From contig JAJDDL010000343.1 of the NCBI GenBank assembly GCA_029260335.1, forward strand, positions 1-5,322: 5,322 bases of DNA. The letters run 5' to 3'. Source of the stretch: Phycisphaerales bacterium (GTDB lineage Bacteria; Planctomycetota; Phycisphaerae; Phycisphaerales; UBA1924). Position 1 is the stretch's first letter. Each line of letters starts with the position of its first letter. Below the pieces are notes generated by a model. That model worked only from the letters and a program-made list of their open reading frames with translations, did not search any database and had not been told where the DNA came from. Shown here one piece after another: positions 1 through 5,321 of the stretch. Both the position numbers and the translations under genes were made by a program.

Positions 1-1
1 T

Positions 2-244
2 GTGGCCGAGTGGTCAGTTGACGAGAAGATCAAGGAGCCGATCGCGATCGGTGGCTCCTGGAAGCAACTGCCCGAGGGGTTGGCGTTTGGCCAGGTGTTA
101 GTGCAAGACCGGACTTGGCAGGAGAGTGATCCGCAGATTCCCAAGAGCAAGTGGTGGCTTTCGGATTGCGGGTTCGCGGGGATTCGGTTGGTGTGTGAGG
201 GGCCGGTTGAGGGTGGCGCTGATGGCGATGCCGACGGCGGGTGA
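2..244 (+). CDS. SUMF1 / formylglycine-generating-enzyme-like domain protein, C-terminal fragment (5' end outside window)
   Basis: This is the last ~80 residues of a protein whose start lies before the window. Residues 1-4 (VAEW) match the end of the conserved GN-V-x-EW motif of the SUMF1/FGE-sulfatase fold. GGSW at 17-20 matches the RGGSW strand. The stretch DPQIPKSKWWLSD (43-55) followed by GFAGIRLV (57-64) is the usual C-terminal ending of this fold, where the G-F-x-G-x-R strand closes the domain. True FGE oxidises a cysteine of sulfatases to formylglycine, but most family members in planctomycetes have no proven activity, and the catalytic region is not visible. The final ~12 residues are a Gly/Asp-rich tail beyond the domain. 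The first codon here is an internal GTG and should not be taken as a start. The stop TGA (242-244) is followed after 116 nt by the isomerase-like gene on the same strand. Family is fairly sure; function is not. Confidence 0.75.
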   Translation: MAEWSVDEKIKEPIAIGGSWKQLPEGLAFGQVLVQDRTWQESDPQIPKSKWWLSDCGFAGIRLVCEGPVEGGADGDADGG

Positions 245-283
245 ACGGGCGTGACTCTGGGGCGTGCGTGTTGGTACGCTTGC

Positions 284-336
284 GTATCGCCTGCGGCGAT
301 CGGCGGCAGGATGCCACCGCCCCGGGGGGATGCCGC
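284..336 (+). repeat. Structured intergenic repeat, short copy (second copy at 4375-4446)
   Basis: Positions 284-326 match 4375-4417 at 42 of 43 bases. The following 10 bases (327-336) match 4437-4446 at 9 of 10, so this copy equals the other one minus 19 nt. It can fold as ATCGCC/GGCGAT (286-291 with 295-300, 3-nt loop), and the single mismatch in the first block (293) falls in that loop. A second small hairpin, GGCA-GGA-TGCC (304-314), follows. The element ends 24 nt before the isomerase start. It probably belongs to a short dispersed palindromic repeat family; genome copy number is unknown from here. Confidence 0.75.
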
Positions 337-346
337 TTTGTATCTG

Positions 347-351
347 AAAGG
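347..351 (+). promoter_or_regulatory. Ribosome binding site deciding the isomerase start
   Basis: AAAGG lies 9 nt before the ATG at 361. It supports that ATG over the earlier in-frame GTG at 241, which would add 40 residues encoded partly by the repeat and place the RR motif away from the N-terminus. Confidence 0.55.
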
Positions 352-360
352 TCTAGGACT

Positions 361-1269
361 ATGAATCGTCGCGACTTTATTGCTTCGACTGCTGCTGTGA
401 CCGCTGGGGGGGCGCTCGCCAGTGCCGCCAACTCCGGTGAGGGAAGCTCGGTGAAGCCGTTCTCGATGCGCTTTGCGCCGCACTTTGGCATGTTCAAGCA
501 CCATGCCGGGGATGACGCGGTGAGCCAGCTTGAGTTCGCGGCCGACGCGGGGTTCAGCGCGTGGGAAGACAACGGGATGAAGGGCCGGAGCACCGAGGAG
601 CAGTCCCGGATTGCAAATGCGATGGAGCGGTTGGATATCCAGATGGGCGTGTTCGTGCTCAATCCGAACTCGGCGTGGCAGCCGAGCTTCAGCCGCAACA
701 ACAAGGAAGACCGCGAGAAGTTCTTGGAGGAGGCTCGATCGAGCATCGAGGTCGCCAAGCGGGTGAACGCGAAGTGGGCGACAGTTGTTTGCGGCACGCG
801 GCATCCGCGGGTCGATATCGAGTATCAGACGGCGTACGCGGTTGATCAGCTTCGGGCCGCGGCGGACATTCTTGAGCCGCACGGGTTGGTGATGGTGCTG
901 GAGCCGCTTAACCCGCGCGATCATCCGAGCATGTTGCTCGCGAAGATGTCGCATGGCTATGAGATCTGCCGGGGCGTGGACAGTCCCTCGTGCAAGATCC
1001 TGGATGACCTGTACCACCAGCAGATAACCGAGGGCAATCTGATTCCCAACATCGATCGGGCGTGGGACGAGATCGCGTACTTCCAGATCGGTGACAACCC
1101 CGGGCGTCGCGAGCCGACGACGGGCGAGATCAACTACCGCAAGGTCTTCGGCCACATCAAGAACAAGGGTTTTCAAGGCATCCTTGGGATGGAGCATGGG
1201 CTGAGCAAGGGTGGGAAGGATGGCGAGGTTGCGCTGATCGAGGCGTATCGGGCTTGTGATCCGGGTTGA
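361..1269 (+). CDS. Tat-exported hydroxypyruvate isomerase-like TIM barrel protein (xylose isomerase-like superfamily)
   Basis: A 302-residue protein of the AP endonuclease 2 / xylose-isomerase-like TIM barrel superfamily, closest in motifs to hydroxypyruvate isomerase. The N-terminus MNRRDFIAS plus an Ala/Gly-rich stretch to about residue 23 looks like a twin-arginine signal, so export across the inner membrane is inferred. The metal-site pattern is complete: E181 in MVLEPLN, D216 in LDDLYHQQ, Q242 in FQIGDNPGRREP and E278 in GMEHG. These spacings fit the Glu-Asp-Gln-Glu quartet known for Hyi-type enzymes. The GRREPTTGEINY segment (248-259) is a hallmark of the Hyi branch. Hyi interconverts hydroxypyruvate and tartronate semialdehyde, but exported planctomycete relatives may act on other sugars or 3-keto-sugars, so the substrate is not assigned. 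The start is fixed by AAAGG 9 nt upstream and by the RR motif. The upstream SUMF1 gene is on the same strand, but the 116-nt gap leaves co-transcription open. Fold very sure; reaction uncertain. Confidence 0.88.
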   Translation: MNRRDFIASTAAVTAGGALASAANSGEGSSVKPFSMRFAPHFGMFKHHAGDDAVSQLEFAADAGFSAWEDNGMKGRSTEEQSRIANAMERLDIQMGVFVLNPNSAWQPSFSRNNKEDREKFLEEARSSIEVAKRVNAKWATVVCGTRHPRVDIEYQTAYAVDQLRAAADILEPHGLVMVLEPLNPRDHPSMLLAKMSHGYEICRGVDSPSCKILDDLYHQQITEGNLIPNIDRAWDEIAYFQIGDNPGRREPTTGEINYRKVFGHIKNKGFQGILGMEHGLSKGGKDGEVALIEAYRACDPG

Positions 1270-1302
1270 TGACTCGGTTGTCACAGCGTGGAGCGGCGGT
1301 GG

Positions 1303-1378
1303 GTGGCATGGCCACGGCTTTGCGTGGCTATGAAGCGCGGCTGCGATTCGCATAGCCACGATGACGTGGCCATGCCAC
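1303..1378. repeat. REP/BIME-like compound inverted repeat
   Basis: The outer arms 1303-1316 and 1365-1378 are perfect 14-bp reverse complements. The inner arms 1323-1332 and 1351-1360 are perfect 10-bp reverse complements. All four arms contain the same 10-mer, CGTGGYYATG, in alternating orientation (reverse at 1307-1316, forward at 1323-1332, reverse at 1351-1360, forward at 1365-1374). The region can therefore fold as one long interrupted hairpin or as two side-by-side hairpins. It begins 33 nt after the isomerase stop. There is no T-run after it, so it is not a standard intrinsic terminator, though it could protect the 3' end of the isomerase mRNA. Found in the gap 1270-1454, which otherwise shows nothing recognisable. 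Confidence 0.85.
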
Positions 1379-1454
1379 GCGTCTTGCGAGCGGTCAATCT
1401 AGACAGGTCTTGGTTCCACCGGCGACACGGGTGCCTATTGTGGCGCGCGTGTGT

Positions 1455-2690
1455 GTGAACTCTGACAAGTCGACACCGTTGCTTCCTGTGCTGGTATTGA
1501 CCGCGCTGGCCTCGATCGGCACGGGCGTCATCTGGCACGGCGTGGCATTCATCGCCGAGACACAGCACGACTACGCAGACCATCAGACTCTGGTGCTCTA
1601 TCTCGCGATGGGTGTGACGTATGCGGTGGGGGCCCTGCGTGCCGGGCGGTTGGTGCGCAGGCTTGAAAAGCGGATCTCGCCCCGGACCATTCTGTTGTTG
1701 TGCCTGGTGCTCCAGGCGCTGGTGTCGTTCAGTCCGATTCTCGTGGACAACGCGATCATCCTGTGGATCGTTGCACTATTGACGGCGGCGCTGTCGTCGG
1801 CGTTCTGGCCCGTGCTTGAGAGTTACCTGGTCTCAGGGCGGCATGGGCCGGAGATGCGATCGACGATCGGCGTTTGGAATCTAGTCTGGACGACAAGCGT
1901 GGTCGGCTCGATGGTGGTGATGGCGCCGTTGCTTGAGCATCGGGCGAGTGACTCGATCGTGTTCTTGGGGATTTGTAACGCGTTGGGGATTGTTTGTCTG
2001 CGATGGTTTGCGCGATCGCCCGCGTCGCATGATCACGAGACGGCAACTGCGAGCGTGTCGGAGTCATATCCACGGCTACTCGTCGCGTTTCGCGTGCTCT
2101 TGCTCTTGAGCTATGTGGTAACAGAGGCGCTGACGCCGTTGTTACCGTATTTGCTGAAAGACCTGCTCGCCGAAGGCGAGGACACGTTTCGGTTCTTGGG
2201 TATCGAAAGCTCCTGGCGCACAATCATCGCGGCGACGTGGATGGCGTCGCGGACGATCGCGATGGCGTTCATGTGGCGCATGCGGTTCTGGCATGGGTCG
2301 TGGTCGACGCTGCATGTCGGGGCGATCGGGCTTGCGGTCGGATTTGCGATCACGATGGCGGCTCCCACGCTTGCGGTGGCGTTGGCGGGCCTGGTCGTGC
2401 TCGGGGTTGGCGTGGGCGTGATCTACTACGCGGCGCTGTATTACGCGATGAGTGTGGGTAGAGCCGAGATCGACGCGGGGGGATCGCACGAGGCGATGAT
2501 CGGGATTGGGTATGCGTTGGGGCCCGCGGCGGGGTTGATCGGGCTCTGGATCGCTCGCACGACCGATGCGATCAGTCAGCCGACGGCGATTATTGCGATT
2601 GTGTGGTTGATTCTGGTGGTTGGCGGAGTGTTGGCGTGGCGGATGACGCGGGCGTCGGCAGGCGAGCAAGTCCCGGGCGCAGATGGATGA
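1455..2690 (+). CDS. MFS (major facilitator superfamily) transporter, substrate unknown
   Basis: An inner-membrane protein of about 411 residues, the usual MFS size. Hydrophobic segments lie near residues 10-34, 44-63, 78-96, 98-118, 136-160 and 167-184, then a hydrophilic central loop (about 186-205, rich in S, H, E), then near 208-232, 256-273, 286-302, 304-330, 345-366 and 376-395. This is the 6+6 helix plan of the family. The basic loop after helix 2 (GRLVRRLEKRISPR) is a degenerate form of MFS motif A. A conserved-looking FWPVLESYL after helix 4 and ALYYAMSVG after helix 10 are typical of this type, but nothing points to a substrate. The start is uncertain: in-frame TTG at 1410 and GTG at 1431, 1440, 1449 and 1455 are possible and none has a clear Shine-Dalgarno. 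GTG 1455 is chosen because it puts a short polar lead (NSDKSTP) directly before helix 1. The gene stands alone between two repeat-filled gaps, so the neighbours do not suggest a cargo. Confidence 0.85.
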   Translation: MNSDKSTPLLPVLVLTALASIGTGVIWHGVAFIAETQHDYADHQTLVLYLAMGVTYAVGALRAGRLVRRLEKRISPRTILLLCLVLQALVSFSPILVDNAIILWIVALLTAALSSAFWPVLESYLVSGRHGPEMRSTIGVWNLVWTTSVVGSMVVMAPLLEHRASDSIVFLGICNALGIVCLRWFARSPASHDHETATASVSESYPRLLVAFRVLLLLSYVVTEALTPLLPYLLKDLLAEGEDTFRFLGIESSWRTIIAATWMASRTIAMAFMWRMRFWHGSWSTLHVGAIGLAVGFAITMAAPTLAVALAGLVVLGVGVGVIYYAALYYAMSVGRAEIDAGGSHEAMIGIGYALGPAAGLIGLWIARTTDAISQPTAIIAIVWLILVVGGVLAWRMTRASAGEQVPGADG

Positions 2691-2713
2691 GTTTGTTGGT
2701 TCATGAAGGATTG

Positions 2714-2784
2714 GCCCCCGGTAGGGGGCACGGTCATGAGCCCCGGGCTGCGCCCGGGGCTAGTGACAGCGCCCCTCCGGGGCG
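2714..2784. repeat. GC-rich triple-hairpin intergenic element
   Basis: Three consecutive hairpins are visible: 2714-2719 with 2724-2729 (6 bp, loop GGTA); 2739-2747 with 2753-2761 (9 bp, AGCCCCGGG/CCCGGGGCT, loop CTGCG); and 2770-2775 with 2779-2784 (6 bp, CGCCCC/GGGGCG, loop TCC). Two further GGGGCG copies at 2797-2802 and 2816-2821 could compete for the CGCCCC arm. No T-run follows, so an intrinsic terminator is unlikely. It fills most of the gap between the MFS stop (2690) and the lipoprotein start. It looks like a dispersed intergenic repeat; the rest of the 163-nt gap holds only the lipoprotein ribosome binding site. Confidence 0.75.
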
Positions 2785-2843
2785 AAATGTGCGAGAGGGG
2801 CGAGACCGGCGGAGCGGGGCGCATCTCGATACCCTTGTTCATT

Positions 2844-2849
2844 GGAGGA
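2844..2849 (+). promoter_or_regulatory. Strong ribosome binding site of the lipoprotein gene
   Basis: GGAGGA, a near-perfect Shine-Dalgarno, sits 4 nt before ATG 2854. This rules out the in-frame TTG at 2842 and puts the signal peptide exactly at the N-terminus. Confidence 0.8.
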
Positions 2850-2853
2850 CGTC

Positions 2854-3336
2854 ATGCTCAAGTTCACTCTCGCACTGCTCCCGCTCATGCTCGTTGGTTG
2901 CACCTCGACCAAGCAGGGGCCAGCGATCAACGAGATCAGCGACACGCTCGAGGCATTCCATCTGGCCGCGGCAGAGGCCGACGAGGAGGGGTATTTCGAG
3001 TTGCTTGCGTCCGATGCGGTCTTCCTTGGCACCGACGCGACCGAGCGTTGGACGAAGCGAGAGTTTCGGGAATGGGCCGCCCCGCACTTTGAGGGGGATA
3101 CCGCGTGGACCTATGTCGCCGTCGAGCGGCACATCGGGCTCAACGCGACGCAAGACACGGCGTGGTTCGACGAGGTCGTGCGCAACGAGAAGTACGGCGA
3201 CTTGCGAGGCACGGGCGCCCTGATCAACACGCCCGAGGGCTGGCGGATTACGCAGTACAACCTCGTGTTTCCGGTGCCGAATGAGATCGCCGGGCAAGTG
3301 GTTGAGATGATCAAGGCCGAGTTGAGCGAGGAGTAG
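2854..3336 (+). CDS. SnoaL/NTF2-like domain lipoprotein (nuclear transport factor 2 family)
   Basis: A 160-residue protein with a lipoprotein signal: MLK, a hydrophobic run to V14, and lipobox LVGC with the lipidated cysteine at C16. It should be anchored to a membrane on the periplasmic side. Residues about 26-142 match the SnoaL_3 (DUF4440-like) pattern: a helix with A-x-x-x-AD-x-x-x-YF (40-48), DAVFLGTDATERWTKREF (54-71), a middle strand region with TAWFDEVV (102-109), and the typical end RGTGALI...EGWRITQYNLVFPVPNE (118-144). These small cone-shaped alpha+beta folds often bind a small ligand or act as isomerase-like or accessory domains; most secreted members have no known role, and no catalytic residue can be named here. 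The start is set by GGAGGA 4 nt upstream. The gene is separated from the MFS gene by a hairpin element and converges with the SRPBCC operon, with 13 bp between stops. Family sure, role unknown. Confidence 0.88.
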   Translation: MLKFTLALLPLMLVGCTSTKQGPAINEISDTLEAFHLAAAEADEEGYFELLASDAVFLGTDATERWTKREFREWAAPHFEGDTAWTYVAVERHIGLNATQDTAWFDEVVRNEKYGDLRGTGALINTPEGWRITQYNLVFPVPNEIAGQVVEMIKAELSEE

Positions 3337-3349
3337 TCGCGTTCGGCTG

Positions 3350-3871
3350 CTACGCGAGCGCTGGGTTTGAGCTGGCTTCGGCCTCGGCGTACGCCTTGAA
3401 CTCCTGAAACTGCTGTTCTGTCACGTCCTTGACTTGCTTGCGGACGACGGCTCCGAGCAGCTTCCAGAGAAGCTTGGTCAGAAACGCCAGGGGCCTGAGG
3501 TCAAAGCTGTAGTCCACGCGCGTGAGCCCATTCTCGTCGGCAAAGACGACGATGGTCGATTGGTGAGTTCCATTCAGCACGACCTCTTCGCAGAAGCTCT
3601 CTCCTGGAACGACGTCACAGTACCGAGCGTCGTAGGTCACTTTGCCTCCCTGGAGCCTGCGTGTGAACCGGACGCGTGCGCCATCGCGCATCCCCCCATC
3701 TGTGAGGAACTCGCTTCTCGAGATGGAACTGATGCGATCGCTGAGACGGTCGATGTCGACAAACAGGTCGTAGACGCGATAACGCGGCGCCGCAACGAGC
3801 ATGGTGCCTTGCGTGCTGAGCATGGGATCGCGGCAAGCGTGGGGCGAGTTGGCATCGAGCGGGTCGGTCAT
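3350..3871 (-). CDS. SRPBCC (START/Bet v1-like) domain protein, second of a tandem pair
   Basis: A 173-residue cytoplasmic-type protein with no signal peptide. The domain runs from about residue 23 to 163: first strand and helix VAAPRYRVYDLFVDI (26-40), LSDRISSISRSEFLTDGG (43-60), a beta-sheet core with FADENGLTRVDYSFDL (110-125), and a long C-terminal helix about 132-163. This order is typical of the polyketide cyclase/dehydrase-like SRPBCC fold, a helix-grip cavity that binds hydrophobic ligands; the ligand is unknown. By ungapped hand alignment it is about 40% identical to the upstream gene product. Its ATG overlaps the upstream TGA as ATGA (3871-3868) and no Shine-Dalgarno precedes it, so translation is probably coupled. 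The first ~22 residues are extra relative to the paralogue. An alternative ATG at 3823 would give matching N-termini but also lacks a ribosome binding site. The last ~10 residues (EASSNPALA) are a low-complexity tail. Confidence 0.85.
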   Translation of the reverse strand: MTDPLDANSPHACRDPMLSTQGTMLVAAPRYRVYDLFVDIDRLSDRISSISRSEFLTDGGMRDGARVRFTRRLQGGKVTYDARYCDVVPGESFCEEVVLNGTHQSTIVVFADENGLTRVDYSFDLRPLAFLTKLLWKLLGAVVRKQVKDVTEQQFQEFKAYAEAEASSNPALA

Positions 3872-4344
3872 GCCGGCAAGGGTTGGGCGTCGGCCCTCCC
3901 GCCCTCGGCGATCACCTTGAGATCTTGCATGTCCTTGTCGAACAGCTTTGCGCAGGCCTTGATCATGGTTCGGCCCATGATCTTGGTCATGACCTTGGCC
4001 ATGAACTTCTGGGGCACGGAGTCGAAGCTGACATCCACGCGCGTGCCGCCCGGCTCGTCGGCGAAGCTGAAGGCGGTGATGTCGTGGCTGCCGCAGGACT
4101 CGGCCTCGACGCAATAGCTCTCGTTCGGGGTGAAGCCGGTGATCCACATCTCCTCGGTGTGCTCCTTGCCGAACATCTTGCGGGTCTCGCGGAAGCGGGA
4201 GCCCTCGCCGATCGGGCCCTCGGTAAGAACTTCGCTTCTGATGATCCCGCTGATGTTTTCGCTCAGGTTGTGCATGTCGGTGAAGAGACTAAACACCTCG
4301 TGGCGCGGTGCGGCGATCGAGATTCCGGTTTGGACGTTGACCAT
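3868..4344 (-). CDS. SRPBCC (START/Bet v1-like) domain protein, first of a tandem pair
   Basis: A 158-residue protein. The SRPBCC layout is clear: first strand VQTGISIAAPRHEVFSLFTD (4-23), LSENISGIIRSEVLTEG (27-43), a central sheet with ESYCVEAESCGSHDITAF (75-92), FADEPGGTRVDVSFDSVP (94-111), and a C-terminal amphipathic helix from about 112 to 148 that is notably Met/Lys-rich (KFMAKVMTKIMGRTMIKA, 113-130). Family members bind lipids, sterols, polyketides or other hydrophobic ligands, or act as cyclases; no active-site residue can be named. The start is set by an A/G-rich Shine-Dalgarno 5 nt upstream (AAAGGGGGG); a longer in-frame reading from 4452 would run through the repeat and give an Arg-rich unconserved lead. 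The downstream paralogue overlaps by 4 nt, so the two form an operon and their products may work together or form a heterodimer. The oxidoreductase lies 113 nt upstream on the same strand and could be co-transcribed. Confidence 0.85.
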   Translation of the reverse strand: MVNVQTGISIAAPRHEVFSLFTDMHNLSENISGIIRSEVLTEGPIGEGSRFRETRKMFGKEHTEEMWITGFTPNESYCVEAESCGSHDITAFSFADEPGGTRVDVSFDSVPQKFMAKVMTKIMGRTMIKACAKLFDKDMQDLKVIAEGGRADAQPLPA

Positions 4345-4349
4345 GATGG

Positions 4350-4358
4350 CCCCCCTTT
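4350..4358 (-). promoter_or_regulatory. Ribosome binding site deciding the first SRPBCC start
   Basis: On the - strand AAAGGGGGG occupies 4358-4350, ending 5 nt before the ATG at 4344. It supports the 158-residue form over a longer reading frame that begins at 4452. Confidence 0.6.
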
Positions 4359-4374
4359 GCGAGCGTTCTGGGCG

Positions 4375-4446
4375 GTATCGCCTTCGGCGATCGGCGGCAG
4401 GATGCCACCGCCCCGGGAACCTTTTATCGCCCCGGGAGGATGCCGC
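4375..4446 (+). repeat. Structured intergenic repeat, long copy (first copy at 284-336)
   Basis: This is a 72-nt version of the element at 284-336. It has the same 6-bp hairpin (4377-4382 with 4386-4391, loop TTC) and the same GGCA-GGA-TGCC hairpin (4395-4405). It also carries 19 extra bases: the 9-mer CGCCCCGGG occurs at 4409-4417 and again at 4428-4436, and the short copy has only one. The two AGGATGCC segments (4399-4406 and 4437-4444) suggest the element is itself built of repeated half units. It lies in the 113-nt gap between the oxidoreductase stop and the SRPBCC start. Relative to the gene that follows, its orientation is opposite to that of the first copy, which argues against a fixed role as a leader element. 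Confidence 0.75.
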
Positions 4447-4457
4447 CGCCAAGCATA

Positions 4458-5321
4458 CTACATGGACGTGAGTCTTACCAAGCTTCCTCGCTCCTGGCTG
4501 TGGGCCTCGGCTTCGAGAATCCGGGTCACCGCCACCGCGTCGGCCATCGTCGCGTCGAGGGGTTTACCGGTGCGGACGCGGTCGACGAGGTGCTCGATTT
4601 CCAAGTCCCAGCCGTTGGCGTCATCGAGGGCAATTCCCCGGGTGCCCTCGGCGTCATGGAGTTGGAGTTCGGGGTCTCGGGCGAGTTCGAAGTCCGTTGT
4701 CGCACGCTCGAAGTTGATGGTGTACCTCATGCGATAGCCGAAGCTTGGCGTCTGTTTCCAGCCGCCCTCGCCGACGACGGGCGCGGGGCCGTTCTCGTAG
4801 AGGTATGTGGTCACCAGTTGCATCCGCTCGCCTGTGGAGAGCACGGCGTCGGGCTGGCCTAGGCACCAGTAGACGAAGTCGGTGTCGTGGATGTGCAGGT
4901 CAAAGAGTGCACCGCCCGAGCGGGTCGTGTCGCCGTAGAAGCCGGGGGCCCAATCGGGGACGCTGCCGAGGCGGGTGAGGGACATGGAGACGATCTTGCC
5001 GAACTCACCGTCGTCGATGCGTTCCTTTGCCCAACGCCATGCGGGCCAGAAGCGAATGCACATGGCGGGCATGCAAAGCGCGTCGGCGTCCGCTGCGGCT
5101 TGGGCGAGGCGTTCGACGTCTGCGAGATGGATCGCAACGGGCTTCTCGACGAGCACGTGCTTGCCCGCGTCGAGGGCTCGGATGGCGAGGTCGACATGGG
5201 TATCGGTGGGCGTGCAGATCGAGACGATTTCTACATCATCGTTCTCGAGCAACGCCTCGGCGTCCTCGTAGCCTTGGACTTCCTTGGGATCGAAGAGCTC
5301 GTCGCTGCCGCCGGCGTCGAT
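4458..5321 (-). CDS. Gfo/Idh/MocA-family oxidoreductase (N-terminus outside window)
   Basis: 287 residues are visible; roughly the first 40, with the Rossmann GxGxxG loop, lie beyond the window, and the frame stays open to the right edge. The visible part starts within the NAD(P)-binding domain. VEIVSICTPTDTHVDLA (30-46) and GKHVLVEKPVA (53-63) are hallmarks, with K60 of the EKP motif the expected catalytic/nucleotide-side lysine. The C-terminal alpha/beta domain carries SGGALFDLHIHDTDFVYW (135-152), the family's GG-x-x-x-D-x-x-x-HD pattern with H145 as the likely catalytic histidine. The C-terminal end is normal (ITRILEAEAHSQ-type helix). Members oxidise or reduce hydroxyls of sugars, inositols and related polyols with NAD(P); the substrate cannot be told from sequence. 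The stop at 4458 is 113 nt before the SRPBCC pair on the same strand, with a repeat between them. Confidence 0.9.
   Translation of the reverse strand: MDAGGSDELFDPKEVQGYEDAEALLENDDVEIVSICTPTDTHVDLAIRALDAGKHVLVEKPVAIHLADVERLAQAAADADALCMPAMCIRFWPAWRWAKERIDDGEFGKIVSMSLTRLGSVPDWAPGFYGDTTRSGGALFDLHIHDTDFVYWCLGQPDAVLSTGERMQLVTTYLYENGPAPVVGEGGWKQTPSFGYRMRYTINFERATTDFELARDPELQLHDAEGTRGIALDDANGWDLEIEHLVDRVRTGKPLDATMADAVAVTRILEAEAHSQERGSLVRLTSM

Noticed and set aside
2..20. The opening bases (GGCCGAGTGGTCAG) look like the D-arm region of a tRNA-Ser or tRNA-Leu.
   Set aside because: No anticodon arm, T-arm or acceptor stem follows, and the same bases encode the VAEW motif of the SUMF1 domain.
33..59. 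Palindrome CCGATCGCGATCGG (38-51) flanked by AGGAGCC/GGCTCCT arms.
   Set aside because: It lies inside the conserved SUMF1 coding region and its codons are those required for the GGSW motif and neighbours. GATCG-type words are frequent throughout the window, so it is probably chance.
241..360. Extended N-terminus of the isomerase from GTG 241, overlapping the SUMF1 stop as GTGA.
   Set aside because: The extra 40 residues are partly encoded by a dispersed repeat, show no family similarity and would bury the Tat signal; ATG 361 has its own ribosome binding site.
30..797. Long - strand open frame (255 codons) across the SUMF1 tail and the isomerase gene.
   Set aside because: It is antisense to two well-supported genes, is Ser/Arg/Pro-rich without any recognisable domain, and reads through the repeat. 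It is a product of high GC content.
1303..1378. Intrinsic terminator for the isomerase gene.
   Set aside because: The stem is long and stable, but no T-run follows on either strand, and its fourfold repeated arms fit a REP/BIME-type element better.
2603..3223. + strand open frame overlapping the MFS 3' end, the triple hairpin and the lipoprotein gene in another frame.
   Set aside because: The Arg/Ser-rich translation is typical of an out-of-frame reading of GC-rich DNA, while the lipoprotein frame has a signal peptide, ribosome binding site and a known domain.
3883..4737. Long + strand open frame (284 codons) opposite the first SRPBCC gene and the oxidoreductase.
   Set aside because: It is antisense to conserved genes on the other strand, crosses the repeat at 4375-4446, and its translation resembles no family.
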